Source: Symsagittifera roscoffensis (Eukaryota > Xenacoelomorpha > Acoela > Convolutidae). Taken from it: 64,000 nucleotides of DNA. The notes below the pieces were generated by a model. It was not told where the DNA came from. It was given only the letters and a program-made list of their open reading frames with translations, and ran no database searches. The position numbers were made by a program, and so were the translations under genes. The DNA lies in assembly GCF_963678635.1 (NCBI RefSeq), contig NC_087068.1, positions 14,080,027 to 14,144,026 of the forward strand. The letters are read 5' to 3'. Every line of letters begins with the position of its first letter. The stretch's first letter is position 1. Shown here one piece after another: positions 1 to 13,800 of this stretch.

Positions 1-73
1 ATTTTCGTGAAAAAAATATATTTTTTTTTATAAAAAAAACGATAGAAACTCCAAAAAATTGATTTTTGCGATA

Positions 74-1020
74 ACCTTATCGACTTTTCTCAGAAAATAG
101 GGTAAAGCATATTAAACAGGGAAAATCTAAGCACAATGTTATTTTAATTGAAGTAACAACCTCAGCGTTGTAACAAAGAATCAGCGGGTTTGAAGTAACA
201 AAGATTTGAAGTAACAAAGAATCAGCGGGTTTGAAGTATCAGCGGGTTTAATTGAAGTAACAAAGAATCAGCGGGTTAGTTTTTGAAAAAAAGAGAATTT
301 CCTATGACAATTTTTTTCTCAAATTACAAGGTTTAGCCGCTTGCACAGGGAAGATTTGCACAATTAATTTTTTTTTGCTTTCGGTTCAACCCGTAATCTC
401 CGTTTTGCAAGGTAGTTTTTGAGAAAAGTCACAAAATTTAAAAAAAAATAACAAAAAAATATCAAAAACGGGCTTGTTTGAAGCCATAACTTTTTTCTTT
501 CAAATTACGCAAATAGCCGCTCAAAAAAGGGGATCCTTATGATTTGTTTTTTCCTTGAAACGTTCATCTCAGATTTGCGCATTTAGTATCTGACAAAATG
601 AGGCAAAAAAAAAAACAAATAGGTCGAAAATCCTTTCGAATGCCGTAGAAAGTGGGGTAAAAAAACAGAGACTAGCAAAATAAACAAGCATATATTTTGA
701 AAATTGCCATTACTGTTTTTGAGAAATGCAATTTCTGCAAAATTACAACCATTTTCTAGAGCGTCGCGAAATTTGTTTTTGCGATAACCTTATCGACTTT
801 TCTAAGAAAAATAGGGTAAAGCATATTCAACAGGGAAAATTACGGAACTAGCCGCTTTAAAAGGGGATCCTTATGATTTGTTTCTTTATTGAAATATTCA
901 TCTCAGATTTGCACATTCAGTATTTGACAAATTGAAACAAAAAACAAATAGGTCAAAAATCCTTTCGAAGGCCGTAGAACGTGGGGTAAAAAAAGAGACT
1001 AGCAAAATAAACAGGCATAT
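74..1020. repeat. Nested direct repeats in AT-rich DNA
   Basis: Two blocks recur here. A block around 74-124 (containing TTATCGACTTTTCT and AGGGTAAAGCATATT) comes back at about 783-841. A longer block at about 509-695 (containing GGGGATCCTTATGATTTG and CGTAGAAAGTGGGGTAAA) comes back at about 847-1020. A short unit with AGAATCAGCGGG occurs several times between 176 and 280. No coding sequence is supported anywhere from 1 to 1852; the small ORFs are poly-K/poly-F low complexity. Confidence 0.7.
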
Positions 1021-1852
1021 AAAAGAACCACCAGTTTGTTCATTGAAACCATTTTTTTGAAAGTCGGCTCTATTTTTTTGAGAAGTGATGAAATTTTTGC
1101 AAAAATTCAATAATTTTCTAGAGCGTCGCAAAAAAAAAACCAAAAAAATACATCAAATCCTATACTTTTTCATAATACCTGTTGCTTTTAACAGGACCTT
1201 ACACTAGCCAAAAATAAAGCCGCAGCATATGCTATTAAGTCGCTTTCGTTTAAAAAGTCCTAAGTATGATTAATTTGAAAAATACCAAAAGTGCCATCAA
1301 TGAGCACTTTTATTTGCGATTTAGGTTGGAAAAAAAATTCTTCATAATAATACACTACGCTTCGTTTGTGTAAATAGTACCAATTGTAGCGCCGGCGCTT
1401 TTTGAGAATTTTATCTCGCTGATCTCGTTTAATTATTGACCGGATGCTCGATTTTTGTTCATCAAAGAGTTTAAATTTTTCTTTGCTTGATGATTTGAAG
1501 TTGCACTTTGTTTTGAGTATTCCATGCCAAATTGAATGGGAATTGTTTTTTTATAAATTAATAATAATTTTGATCAGAACAAAGGTGTTTCCAATTTAAA
1601 ACAATTGTTTTCATGGTAGATTAACGTGTTGTTGTTATGGCTAAAGGCGGAGTATTTAATAAAATTGATGAAAAAACAATTAAAATAATAAAAGTAAATA
1701 TGTTCACAATGGTATATTTGCTCGCCATGCGAAAATTCATTACATTATGTTAGTTATTTAACGCTAGTTTAATTTTTTAAATACAATTTCAATTATGACC
1801 GAAGAATTCAGTCTGGTGGTTCATAATGATAGACTTTTTCGCTATATTTTAG

Positions 1853-4800
1853 GCTACAACAGTGAAATCAACCCAACCTTCCAGGATTTACAATATGAAC
1901 CAAAGATAAATAATGGCAGTCTTTCCTACACTTTCGAAAATCTGCAGCCGGCAACTAGACACAGACTACGAGTGATTACGGAAGCCAATCAGCAACGAAG
2001 TGACGCTGTCGAAACTAACTCCGCCACACTTCCCAACGACCCCTTGAATCTTCAGGTTAAAAAGACTTTCTGGTCTGATAGAAGCCAGCCGAGTCAAAAT
2101 CCAGCCATCATATAAAACAGCCGAAATTAGGAGTAGTTAGTAGAAGTAGCAGTAAACAAGGCGTACATGTAAAAAAAAAACAATTAAATCTTTTAAATTT
2201 TAATAAATAATAAAACCATAACACCAACGGTAACGTGCCAATTGCAAAAATTCAAAATAAGATGTTCACATGAAAAATAGGAAATCCGCCTAATTAATTG
2301 GAACCAGATAAACTCAAATGGAAAATTAACAAAAAACTGAAATAACTATCACGTGCAACCAAAAAACTCAAAATATTCAGTTTCTAGAAAGAGAAAAAGT
2401 CAGAATAAGAAAAAAATAGACTGACCAATTTACATCGTCCGTTTTCTACAACTATAACACAGAGGCGAGGCTGAGCTTCGCACCACTTGCGACACAAAAC
2501 ATGAAGGCGTCTAAGTCGGAAAAAAATCGTACAAAAATCAAAAATGTCAAAAACACTAGATCTATTGAAATAGATAAGGCTGGATTTAAAAAAAACGTGT
2601 CAAGACAATAGAATGTACGATCAGCATCGAAAGAAAGTTTATCCAGCGGTAATAAAGGTGAAACTACTTTAGCAGAAACCCTTTACGCCGAACGAAAAAA
2701 AGTTCAAAAAACGTACTAATTAACCTTCACCCTCAAAACACATACAAACATCTCGTCGCATGACGCAATATGAGACCATCAAGTCGAAATAATTTAGGGA
2801 TCGAAACCTATGAAAACGAAAAGAAAAAGTAAATAAAAAGCCAAAAAAAATACTAGTAAAATGTTTTCAAAACCCGGTCTCCTCAAAAAACACACACACA
2901 CACAATTTTTTCGATCGTCGAACGCCGCAAAATGAGGCCACTAGGCCGATATAATGTAGGCCGAAACTCATCAAGCCGAAAAAAAAGAAAAAAAAATTCA
3001 AAACAAATTTTAATAAATGGAAATAAAGTTTTAACAAATCGAGTTGGTAAAAATACAACTAAGATTTAAAAAAATAATTTTGAACAGAAGAGATAATTTC
3101 GAATAGGACGAAAAATGTATCTGTTGCGGTTAATTTGCTGCTAACAGGCTTCCAGGGAAAGAGTCCACATAAAAAGAGTCCTGTGAACAAAGTTATTTAC
3201 CGAGGAAAAAGTCCAGTACCCGATTGCAATACCCTTGCTTATCGCAAAGGTAATAAGTAGCAAAAAATTGGAACAGACAAAATTCTGTAAACAGAGCATT
3301 CCCCCATTTTTGAACAAGTTTTGCATGTAAATAAGAGTTTTTGGGCGTTGTTGAGACATTTGGTCTGAAAAACAAGAAAAACAAATTTGGTCCGAAAAAC
3401 TAGATTCGGCATGCAATTTTTTCGGCTTGTTTACAAACAAAACATTCAGTCTATTTAAAACCCAATTACACGTTTAAAGCCCTTGCGCGTGACACTTTTC
3501 AGGAAAAAATCAAATTCTAGTTAAAATATCACCATAATTGCTTCGAAAATATACAGCAGCTTCTCGAGTATTTGAACGTACTAATAGATACAAAATTGAC
3601 TCGGACACTGCAAAAAAAAATTTGTAACTTCGCATGCGATGTTATAAATGGTACAAGCTCTGAGCCTCACAACTTTTGGTTACGTATTTCATTAATTTCT
3701 GGACTCTTTTTCAAGGTCACCGACAATGACGGGACTAAACTGACCCTAACTTGGGACCACTTGGGGCACAGTTCCTATTTCATTGTGGAGTACAGAAACC
3801 TGGACTTTGAAAACGAACAGTTTTCAGCCGATTCCGAAGCGAGTTCATTACGATTGGAGAATTTGAGAATTGGGACCGACTACAACTTCAGAGTGTGGGC
3901 TGTTTTCATAGATTTCAACAGCAGCGGGTATGCCTCATTGGATTATCAAGTGCCCTGTGAGTTGAAGCAGGATAAATGGAGTGACGGAACTCATGGTGAG
4001 CTAGAGTAAATTTTTTGAGAAATAGGCTCATTGAGATTTTTCCAACCGAAAATTGTAAAAGCCCCAATGAGCTCACGGAGAAGAAAAAATGACATTTTCA
4101 AACGTTTTATCTTCCGAGTTACAGAACAAAATATATCAAGTTACTTTAGTTGGAATTACATAAATTTTCAATGTTTTTTGGCAAATTATCCTTATTTGGG
4201 AAAAATAGGTAAACAAATGAATATTTTAAATCTGAAAAAAAAATTGAAAAAGAAATTAGTTGGTGGGCCTGTCATATGTTACAATAGGTGGTAATTTTGA
4301 GTATAAGGAATGTATTAAATTTGAGAACTATAATGCAAAATAAACTCATTTCATTTTCAATCAATTGTACATGCTGCTAAGATAGTTTTTGTAAATAAAT
4401 TACTGACAGATAAAAAAAATTAGTCAAAAACTCAAACTTTATTTTTCCTTTGCCAAAAAATATGGCTTTTGCCAAAAAAAGTATGTTTTTTGCTAAAAAA
4501 ACATGGCTTTTGAAATATAATATAAATACTGTTCGAAGTATAACAAAAAGCGATCCAGCTATTTATCTTGAACTTGCGACCTATTTAAATATATTAACGG
4601 TAGGCTTTTTGCTTACCGGTGATATAGGCTTTTCGCTATCGCCGTTTTTTAAAAACTGCTTTCGCTTATTCGCTTGTATAAATACACCACTTATTTTTTA
4701 TATATTTTTCGTATGTTTTTCTATATAAAGTTTTTTTACAATGAGGAAAAACTAAGATCAAACAATTGTTCCGACTTTGAAAGAGCGCAACGGAATTTAT

Positions 4801-7800
4801 ATATGAAGATTTTTTTTATTCAGACCAAAAAAGTTTACGAACGATCATTTTTGATTACATGTTGGGGTTTGAACATTCATCAAACCGCTTTTTGGTTTTT
4901 CTTAATGCGTTAATGATCGGCCACCTTTTGACTGTTTTGATATTTCCAGTTTCAGTCTCTCAATAAATAATTGTATACGCAATTAAACAAAAAAAATTCT
5001 ACTCTTATCATTTAAAGTTTCAATTTTTTTTTGAAATTTTTTGTTTCGTTTAAAATACTGTTTCTGCGTCGTGTCTTCCTAAAAAAATTTTTGATTAAAT
5101 TTTGGCTCAAAAACAACAAGGCACACAAATTACAACAAAAGTATTACGTATAATTTTTTAACCATTAAGTTAAAGCGCATTCAGGTGCTTTATTGACTTT
5201 ACGATATCGCGGCCTGTTGGCTTTTTTTTCCTGAAATATATTCACGTTTTTTTGCCCATTTGTAACTTCTTTTTTGAAGAGCATAGAAGAACAAATATTG
5301 CCTCCTTCTAAGCGAATGAATTTGTAGTTGAGCTAAATAAAATCAAAATTCAAAATGCAGAAGTTCAAAATGCGAAAAAAATAAAGACTGAAAAAAATTA
5401 AGTCGAATTAAATGAAAGACCTCCTTCCGCTCATTAACTTTTAACTAGAAGTTCAGACTTTGCCATTTAATTGACTACTTTTCATGAAATGAAGATGTTC
5501 AATCAAGTTTTTTCGAGTAAACTGGTGCGTAGAGTCAGGAGCAGATTTGTAAACGATATTGGTACATAACCACTCCAGAAATTCGCTCATTTCACCAGTC
5601 AAAATTTTTCCCGTTTGCTATTAGTTTAAGACCGCCAACAGAATTTAAACTTTTTTAAAGGCAATTTCGTTGAACCAATAGGTCTAAATCTGAGACATTG
5701 TGCTCTGAGAGACGCTAGTTATAATCACAGCCTTGCATTTTATTACAAAAATGTCAAGGTTGGCTTTTCCGAAACCAAGAAACTTTTTTTTGAACCATTC
5801 CCTAATCACTGTACAGATAGAGGGATGGCTTCAACTGTAAATATTTAACGCATTCATAGCATCAAATTTTCAGAAGACATTTAACTTTTCACAATTTTTG
5901 CCCCTAATTCGTGTTTGAAATCTCAAAACGACGCCCCGCCAAAAATAACAATTCAAAAAAGAAATAAACGATTCGGAAAAATGTTGGAAAATCTTTCCCT
6001 CGCAAAAGCAAATTTCTCATTAGAATTATCTTTTTAATTAACAGGTCCACTCGTAACGAAGCTATTTTTGAACCCCCAAAATCACGAAAAACGTTTAAAA
6101 AGAAACGTATTATTTTCGTTTCGACTTTCGAAGGAAGTGCGGAGTGTTTATGATCGGGGTGGTTCTTTTATTCAGTCAAGTTTCGACTTTCTAATTAGGC
6201 ATTTTGACGGATTTTTTATACCACCTGAAAGAAATGGTTTTTCTGAGGTCAAATTCAAAAAAAAATTCACCTGTGATCATTTTTCGCAAATCCACCACTG
6301 AGAAAAGTGGGACAAAATTTGTGAGGTGTTAAAAGTTTCCCTTGAGCTGCTCGCTTTCTTAAACATATCATGCATCTTCCATGATTTTTTAACTTGCTCA
6401 TCAACATTGGCGACGAGTTCGGAGAGAGGACTAGAACTTATGCCAACAAAGACAGAGATTTTAAAAATGCCAGTATTTGATCGTCCTTTTCAGGTTGACC
6501 AATTTATTTAAAGGAGCACTTCAAATATACAAAAATTTTCACAAAATCACAAAATGTGTCATATTCTCGAAACAAGAACAAAATGTGGCGCACTCTCGTA
6601 TCCTGTAAGATCTAAAAAACCTGGTTCAACATCTGTAAATTATCGGCAATTTAAACAGATAATATGACAATATAAAGATAATATAAAATAAGGAAAACAT
6701 CTTCCGGTTAACATGTTATCATACGGTTTTTCAACAATCTCAAAAATCTATAAACATTTTGATGGCAAACTGGCCTTAATCGGACAAACCAGTAGTTTTC
6801 AAGGCCTTTTGTCTAAGCAAACCTAATTTTAGCTTTTTCACTTTCGCGCTATAATGACGTCATTAATTTAAGCGCGAACATCTTCCGCGCCCAAAGGAGC
6901 AAAAACGGGTGCGAGTTTTACGGCCGGTCGAGTTAATTCCCCGGAGCGGGTGGTAACTACGGCGGATCGGGCTATGTTGTCTTTTCCGTAATTAAGGGTT
7001 TTTATACGAGCCAGAGGGTAGTGTCCCCTTGCGCTGCGTTCGTCAACAATCCACACTAAATCCCCTGTTTTTAAAATAACGTCACTATCGGAGTGCCACT
7101 TACTGCGTTTATTCAGCGCTGGCACATAATCTCGCAGCCAACGACTCCAAATTGCGTTGGCGTAGCTTTGCGCTCGGATATATTGCTTTCGATGGTCGAA
7201 GTGCTCCTGGAAAGAGAGAGAAGGAAAGCTAGTACCATTTCGGCCTAACAAAAAATGATTAGGAGTTAACACCTCGAAACCATCCGGACTTGCACTTACT
7301 GATGTTATACAGAAGTTCAAAATGCGAAAAAAATAAAGACTGAAAAAAATTAAGTCGAATTAAATGAAAGACCTCCTTCCGCTCATTAACTTTTAACTAG
7401 AAGTTCAGACTTTGCCATATAATTGACTACTTTTCAAAAACGGGTGCGAGTTTTACGGCCGGTCGAGTTAGTTCCCCGGAGCGGGTGGTAACTACGGTGG
7501 ATCGGGCTATGTTGTCTTTTCCGTAATAAAGGGTTTTTATACGAGCCAGAGGGTAGTGTCCCCTTGGGCTGCGTTCGTCAACAATCCACACTAAATCCCC
7601 TGTTTTTAAAATAACGTCACTATCGGAGTGCCACTTACTGCGTTTATTCAGGGCTGGCACATAATCTCGCAGCCAACGACTCCAAATTGCGTTGGCGTAG
7701 CTTTGCGCTCGGATATATTGCTTTCGATGGTCGAAGTGCTCCTGGAAAGAGAGAGAAGGAAAGCTAGTACCATTTCGGCCTAACAAAAAATGATTAGGAG

Positions 7801-10800
7801 TTAACACCTCGAAACCATCCGGACTTGTACTTACTGATGTTATAGGTCGAGCGTTCAATGATTGTTCTACAAGACAGAAAGTTGTTTCAAGGACTTCGGG
7901 AGTGAGCTTTCTACTTCCTATTATTGCGTAGAATACCCTTTTACAACACCGAACGAGACGTTCCCAAGAACCACCGTCATGCGGGGCTGCCGGGGGTTAA
8001 ATTTCCACTTAATACCCTTTTTCGCCAGCTCTGGGGGTGCTTGATCGTTCCACGACTGAATACAATTCAAGAGTTCTTTCTCGGCTCCCACAAAATTGGT
8101 GCCGTTATCAGACCAAATGACTGATGGAGTGCCGCGACGGGCAATGAATCTTTCGATTCCCATTACACACGAACTCGTGTCCATGGATGAGACAATCTCA
8201 ATATGTACAGCTCTGGTGGTCATACATGTAAAAAGGAAGCACCATCGTTTTTCAGAACTCCTCCTGATTGAGACGTAAAAGGGTCCAAAGTAATCAACAC
8301 CACAGTTTGTGAAGGGAGGCTGGCGGTAACCAAGCCTTTCAACTGGAAGCTCTGCCATCATAGGTGTGACAGTTTTGGCTTTGCGCTTCCTACATATAAG
8401 GCAGTGGACTTCAATGGACTTCAATAAAGAGCGAAGGTTCAAGATTGCGAACTCTAAGTGAATTACAGCTCGCAGGTAGTCTAAGAACTGGTGCTGATAG
8501 CGATAATAAATATCACTTACAAACAATTTCACCAAAGAATGCCTTCCATCAAGGATTATGGGGTGTTTTGTGTCATATTCAGTTTCAACTAGGCGGCGAA
8601 TTCGCCCAGTTGAACGAATGAGGAATGCAGGACCCATAACCGGTGCATACTGTGCAATACGACTAGACTTTTTGACGGTTTTGTTGCAGGACAGGAGTAA
8701 ATATTCCGCTTCAAAAGATTCCTTTTGGGAAATCAACAAAAGTCGTTGTTTGGCGGTTTCTAATTCAACCGGATCGGTTAATTCCTTGACTTTAGTGCGG
8801 TAGTGCCGGTGTTTCGGACTAAGTCTGAGCATGAAAGCAACCACTCGCTGGAGTTTACGAAACGAGCTGAACTTTTCCCATGCAAATAAAATGGGTTGTT
8901 TTTGTTTTTGTGCAACGTTTGAAAAATTAGAGGCCTGCTGTAAACCTTCATTAAGGTCACAAGCGGGACCAGCCAGGCGGATTTTCTTAAGTATTTCTAT
9001 GCTCGGCTTGAAAGGCCACTCGCCACTTTTCAGCACACTTGGCCCGTTCACCCAGCTGCTTGTTTTTAAGGACTCCGCTGAGATTCCTCTGGTTCCCGTA
9101 TCAGCAGGGTTGTCTCCACTTAAGACATGAAACCACTGATCTACGGTCGTACTTTCTAGAATCTCTCCAATCCGGTTTGCCACGAACGTGGGTTGCTTAC
9201 TACCTGAGTTTAACCACTGGAGCACAGTGGTGCTGTCAGTCCACATGAACGTGTTTGACACAGGAATGGTTAGAGCTTTGAGGACAGCTTCCTTCAAGCG
9301 GGTAGCGAGTAACGCGGCCTGCAGTTCAAGCTTCGGGATGGAAAGCGCTTTCATGGGCGCCACTCTTGCTTTTCCAAAGACGAAGGCAACTTGTGTTTTG
9401 AGTGAAGTTTTCACACGGGCGCGAAGAAAAGCTACAGCACAAAAAACTTCTTCTGAGCTGTCACCGAACATGTGTAACTCAACCCAATCAACTGGTGCGG
9501 AGAAGTAGCTGCGCTTTATACTCATTTTCCCTAGAGATGGCAAACCAGAGTGCCAGGCAAGAAATTTTGTCTTGATATCAACGGGTAGCTGATCATCCCA
9601 TTGTTGACCATGAATGCGCCAGATTTCTTTCAACAATAATCGGGCTCTTACGGTATAGGGCGCTACGAGACCTATGGGGTCGAAAACGGAAGAAACAAAA
9701 CTTAACACTGTTCGCTGTGTTATCGAATTTTTAAGTTCACGGTTGACACCACGGCTTACGACCAAAGTGTCGTCAATATGGTCCCTCTTCAGACCAAGAA
9801 CATGAGAAGAATTATCCCCACAACTTACAATATTTTTACTTTCCTGTTGCGGCGCGCTTTGGGGCGGGTTTAACTCTTTATTAATTTTAGTTACGTTACT
9901 TATGAATTTAGTTAATTTAAAACCACCTAGAGCTAACAGAGTAATCAACTCTTGACTCATTTTAAATGCAACATCAGGGTCCTCAAAGGAGTCAAGGTAG
10001 TCGTCCATCTAAAATTTCTCTAGAACTGCGGATGCTGCGTCAGGGAACATCGCCTGATTATCCATTGCAGTCCGTTGCAATGCATAATTTGCACACGTTG
10101 GCGAATCTCTCGCTCCAAAGATATGTCTGGTGTACTGGTGTACAACCACATCGGCTGTGGGGTCCTCCCGCCACAGAAAACGAAGAGATGGTTGGTCCTC
10201 TGGAAGGACGCGGCAAAATGATGATGACGAAAACGGAGGAGAACGAACACAAGGTTTTGCAGTAGGTCGGGTCCTACTAGCAACGATTTGTTCAATGACG
10301 CACCGTGGAATTTAGACGCTCCGTTAAGGACACGCCTCACTTTACCAGGTTTGTTTGGGTTCACCACGGGATGGTGGGGAAGATACCACTCGCGTATGCT
10401 GCGGTTCGAAAAATTATGGGGAGGAACTTGAATCACGTATCCTTTACTTGAACAAAATTTGTTGTTTCACATTTTGTCCTCTTGAACTTGTTTCGTTTTA
10501 ACAACAGTCGTTGTGTTAATACCATTTACTGTGAGATCCAAATCTCTTCCTGAGAGATTCAGACATTTGACTAATTTAGCCGATATCCAGGAATGACTAG
10601 ATGCTGAGTCACACAATGTTAAACAATCAGCACTCTGGAAATCGGTGGAAACTTGGAGCTTGATTATGGGCAGTAACCCTTTCGATGTTATGATTGATGA
10701 TTGGTCGTTCGAGATTGCGCAACTTACATCCAACGGAACGGGATTAATGTCTGCATGATTCGAACTTGCGTTTGGTATATTCTTGCTGAATGATTTTCGA

Positions 10801-13800
10801 TCAGCGTTTGTGCTCGCTTTATCCGGCTCTGTATTAGATTTTGGTTGACCAGCGTTGGGTCTTGTATGGCTATCATTTTTGTCCGGATTTCGACTAGGAA
10901 AAACACGTTCAGCCCCATGGAGAAGTACACTATGGGTGCTAGTGCAACCTGGTTTGGTGCATTTCTTTGCTCTGGGACATTGCCGGAATGCGTGGTTCCC
11001 TTGTAAGCAGGAGAAGCACAATTTGTTTTCCGCAGAGAATTTCGCACGTTGTGTTGGAGTTTTCTCCTTAAACACAGAACACTTCCACAAGGCATGTTTC
11101 CCCTGGCAGAGGATACAAGAATGATATTCAAACTTTTTCTCAACTGTACTTGTCGAGGCGAAAACTCTCGTTACAGCTTTAGTTTTGGATGGCTCTTCGA
11201 CTTTGGGCTTTCCAGGCATATTTTTCATTTGCTCATGAGCTTCTGCTTTATCTTTTAACCAATTGTTAAAGTCAATTAGGTTGGGGCGTGACCAATTACG
11301 TTTCACGGCAAAAAGTGACCACGATTCTCTCATGTTTGGTGGAATTTTCGAAAGAGCTTGATTTAACAAAGAGACGCTTTTCAAATCTTCTTCATAATCA
11401 AGAGACCTAAAGACAGCCACTAGACTTGAAATGGTCATCGAGAAGCTAATGATGTTCTCAGAGTTGTGCATTCGAAAGTGCGGGAAACTGGACAACTTAT
11501 CAAGGTGGGCCGTAATTACGTTTTGTGGCTGGCCAAACTTTCTTTCTAGAGTTTTCAGAGCATCTTTATACATTCTTCCACTGTATGCGAACTCTGCTAT
11601 GGCTGACTTAGCTTTTCCTGTGACTAATGTTTTTAAATAAGTCAACTTCACATCATCGCTTAGGGACGCTGCGTCTACAGTACTGCAAAATTGGCCAAAC
11701 CATTCGTGCCATTGGAGCGGGTTGCCATCGTACTGGGCCAGCTTCCATTCTGGAAGGGGATCCTTCTTTGAGACTGAAAGAGCTTGGACTAAGTCATTCA
11801 GTGTCACGGCTTGCGGTTGGGGAACTGGTTGCAACGACGGCAATGTGTTGCTAGGATCAGCTGCAAAAGGTTGCTGCTGATATATGTAAGTGTTTTCAGC
11901 CGATGCGTCGTGATTGGGAAACCCATAGTAAACGGTACCACCACTTGATACGTGGGGGAATTGTTGCTGAGATATTGGCGTTACGGATGAAAAAACACCA
12001 ACTGATGGGTTTGTGTTACCATCACTTGTTACCCCAGTGATACATTGGGTGACTGCGGGTGTCCACTGTGACATTAGTGGCAAGTTGGGCTGACTAATAA
12101 CGGCAGACTGTCCGCTAAACGGATTGTTCACTGACGCAGGGTTGCTATACACGTTATGTGATAGGAAGTTTTGATTTCTGCAGATTAAATTTGCAGGTGG
12201 TTGTGACACAATGGCATGGGGGGTGTATCCAGAGTATTGATTGGAGATGGCGGGCATGTTTCCAACAACTCGGGAATCGTTATTGAAGTTGTTGACGGGG
12301 ATATGTTGAATGGAAGACGAAGGATGAGGTACAGAGAAGTAACAGCATACCGGAGTATTGGTAGCTGCTGTTCCAGCTGGATTAAAAAATGATGATGTAT
12401 TGTTTTCGCAAAGTGTAGCGTTATTGGAAATAAGCAACGACTGCGTTTCGTGCTCAGGATTAGTGGATACAGCGTGCTTGATTCCATCGCCATCGCTGAA
12501 GGAGACGGTTGGTTGATAGGGATAACATTGTTGATCACAATCAAAAGTCCGATTCGGCAACGATCGCCGAGGTGAAGCTTCCGCTGTGGACACATTTCTG
12601 TGTTGATGCGAACCACTTTCTATATTTATACAGTTTTCAAACTTTGAAGAAGACGGAACTACCTTGGGTCCTTTTTGGTTTTCTAATGCATGATCAACCC
12701 AATCGTTTACCCTGTCAGAACGACGATCAACCGAAGACGCCAGCTCGAGATGCTGATCTATTTCAGACTCTTCGAGGTATTCAGTTTCAACCATTTTTGC
12801 TTCAGCTACTTTAATACGATTTTCTTCGCTTAATCGTTCCATTTCAAGCCGACTTTTTTCGATTCGTAAACGATGTTCTTGCTCTTTACGGTCAATTTCA
12901 AATTTAATTTCTTGTTGTTTTCGTTCCATCTCAATCAAATGCTGTTGCTCTTTGATGATGGCTTCCTGTTGTTTCAGTCTTAAGGTTGCTTCATGTTGTT
13001 TTTCCAACTCTTCTCGCTTCATCTTCGCTACGAGCAGCTCTTTGCGGCGCTCACTGGGAGTCAATGATTTCATTGAACTTTGCTTACTAGACCCGGATTT
13101 TGCCGATTTTGATGAAACTTTTGATCGACTAGTTTCACTGACGCAGACCTCTGAAGCTTGATTAGATTCCATATGAGCGCGAGCCTTACCAGTTACTTCA
13201 TCGTTAACTTTAACTATCCTATCCCACCATGCAGCCAACTCCGTTAATAATTTGCTATGGTTATCGGTTTTATTAGCTAATATCACAAGTTCATCATTTT
13301 TAGCTAATGCTTTTTCGAGAATACTCTCGCAAGATTCAATTAAAGCGTTTATTTTTGTTTTCCGAATTGGTCCCTCTAACTCTCAGTTATGCGACTGTGA
13401 ACTACGGAAAGCTCATTTTCTAGTGATGTTCGACCATTCATCAATCGTCGGTATTTTAACTCAATTTGTTCTGTCATTTTGATTACTTTTAAACTTGTTC
13501 ACTTCTACTCAACCGCTCAACTGCTCAGTTTGAGAGAAAAAAAAGGGAATAATTAATTTAAGACCTTATATTTAGTATTGATAAATTATATTCTGACTCA
13601 TTAAACAATATCACACCTTAGAGAAGCAATTTATTTATTTCCTAGTGCTGCTCAGCATTTTTTCTGTTTCGATTAGCTTGCCGCTTGCGTTTTCCTGGCT
13701 TAGGAGTATTTTTCTTTGAAATAATATACTTCAAATTCTTGCTATAACGCCTAAGGATCGTAAACGTTTTCAGTTCTAGAGAGGGATCCTGGTGTAGTTC

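Larger units (their letters stand above)
3996..6583 (+). other. Receptor intron, left of the BEL element
   Basis: AT-rich intron DNA with no supported exon. The preceding exon (ending in phase 1 at 3995) joins in frame to 16959, so no coding exon is required in between. It contains the 127-bp segment 5358-5484, which is copied into the BEL element, and a divergent repeat-family R1 copy at about 6105-6310. Confidence 0.6.
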
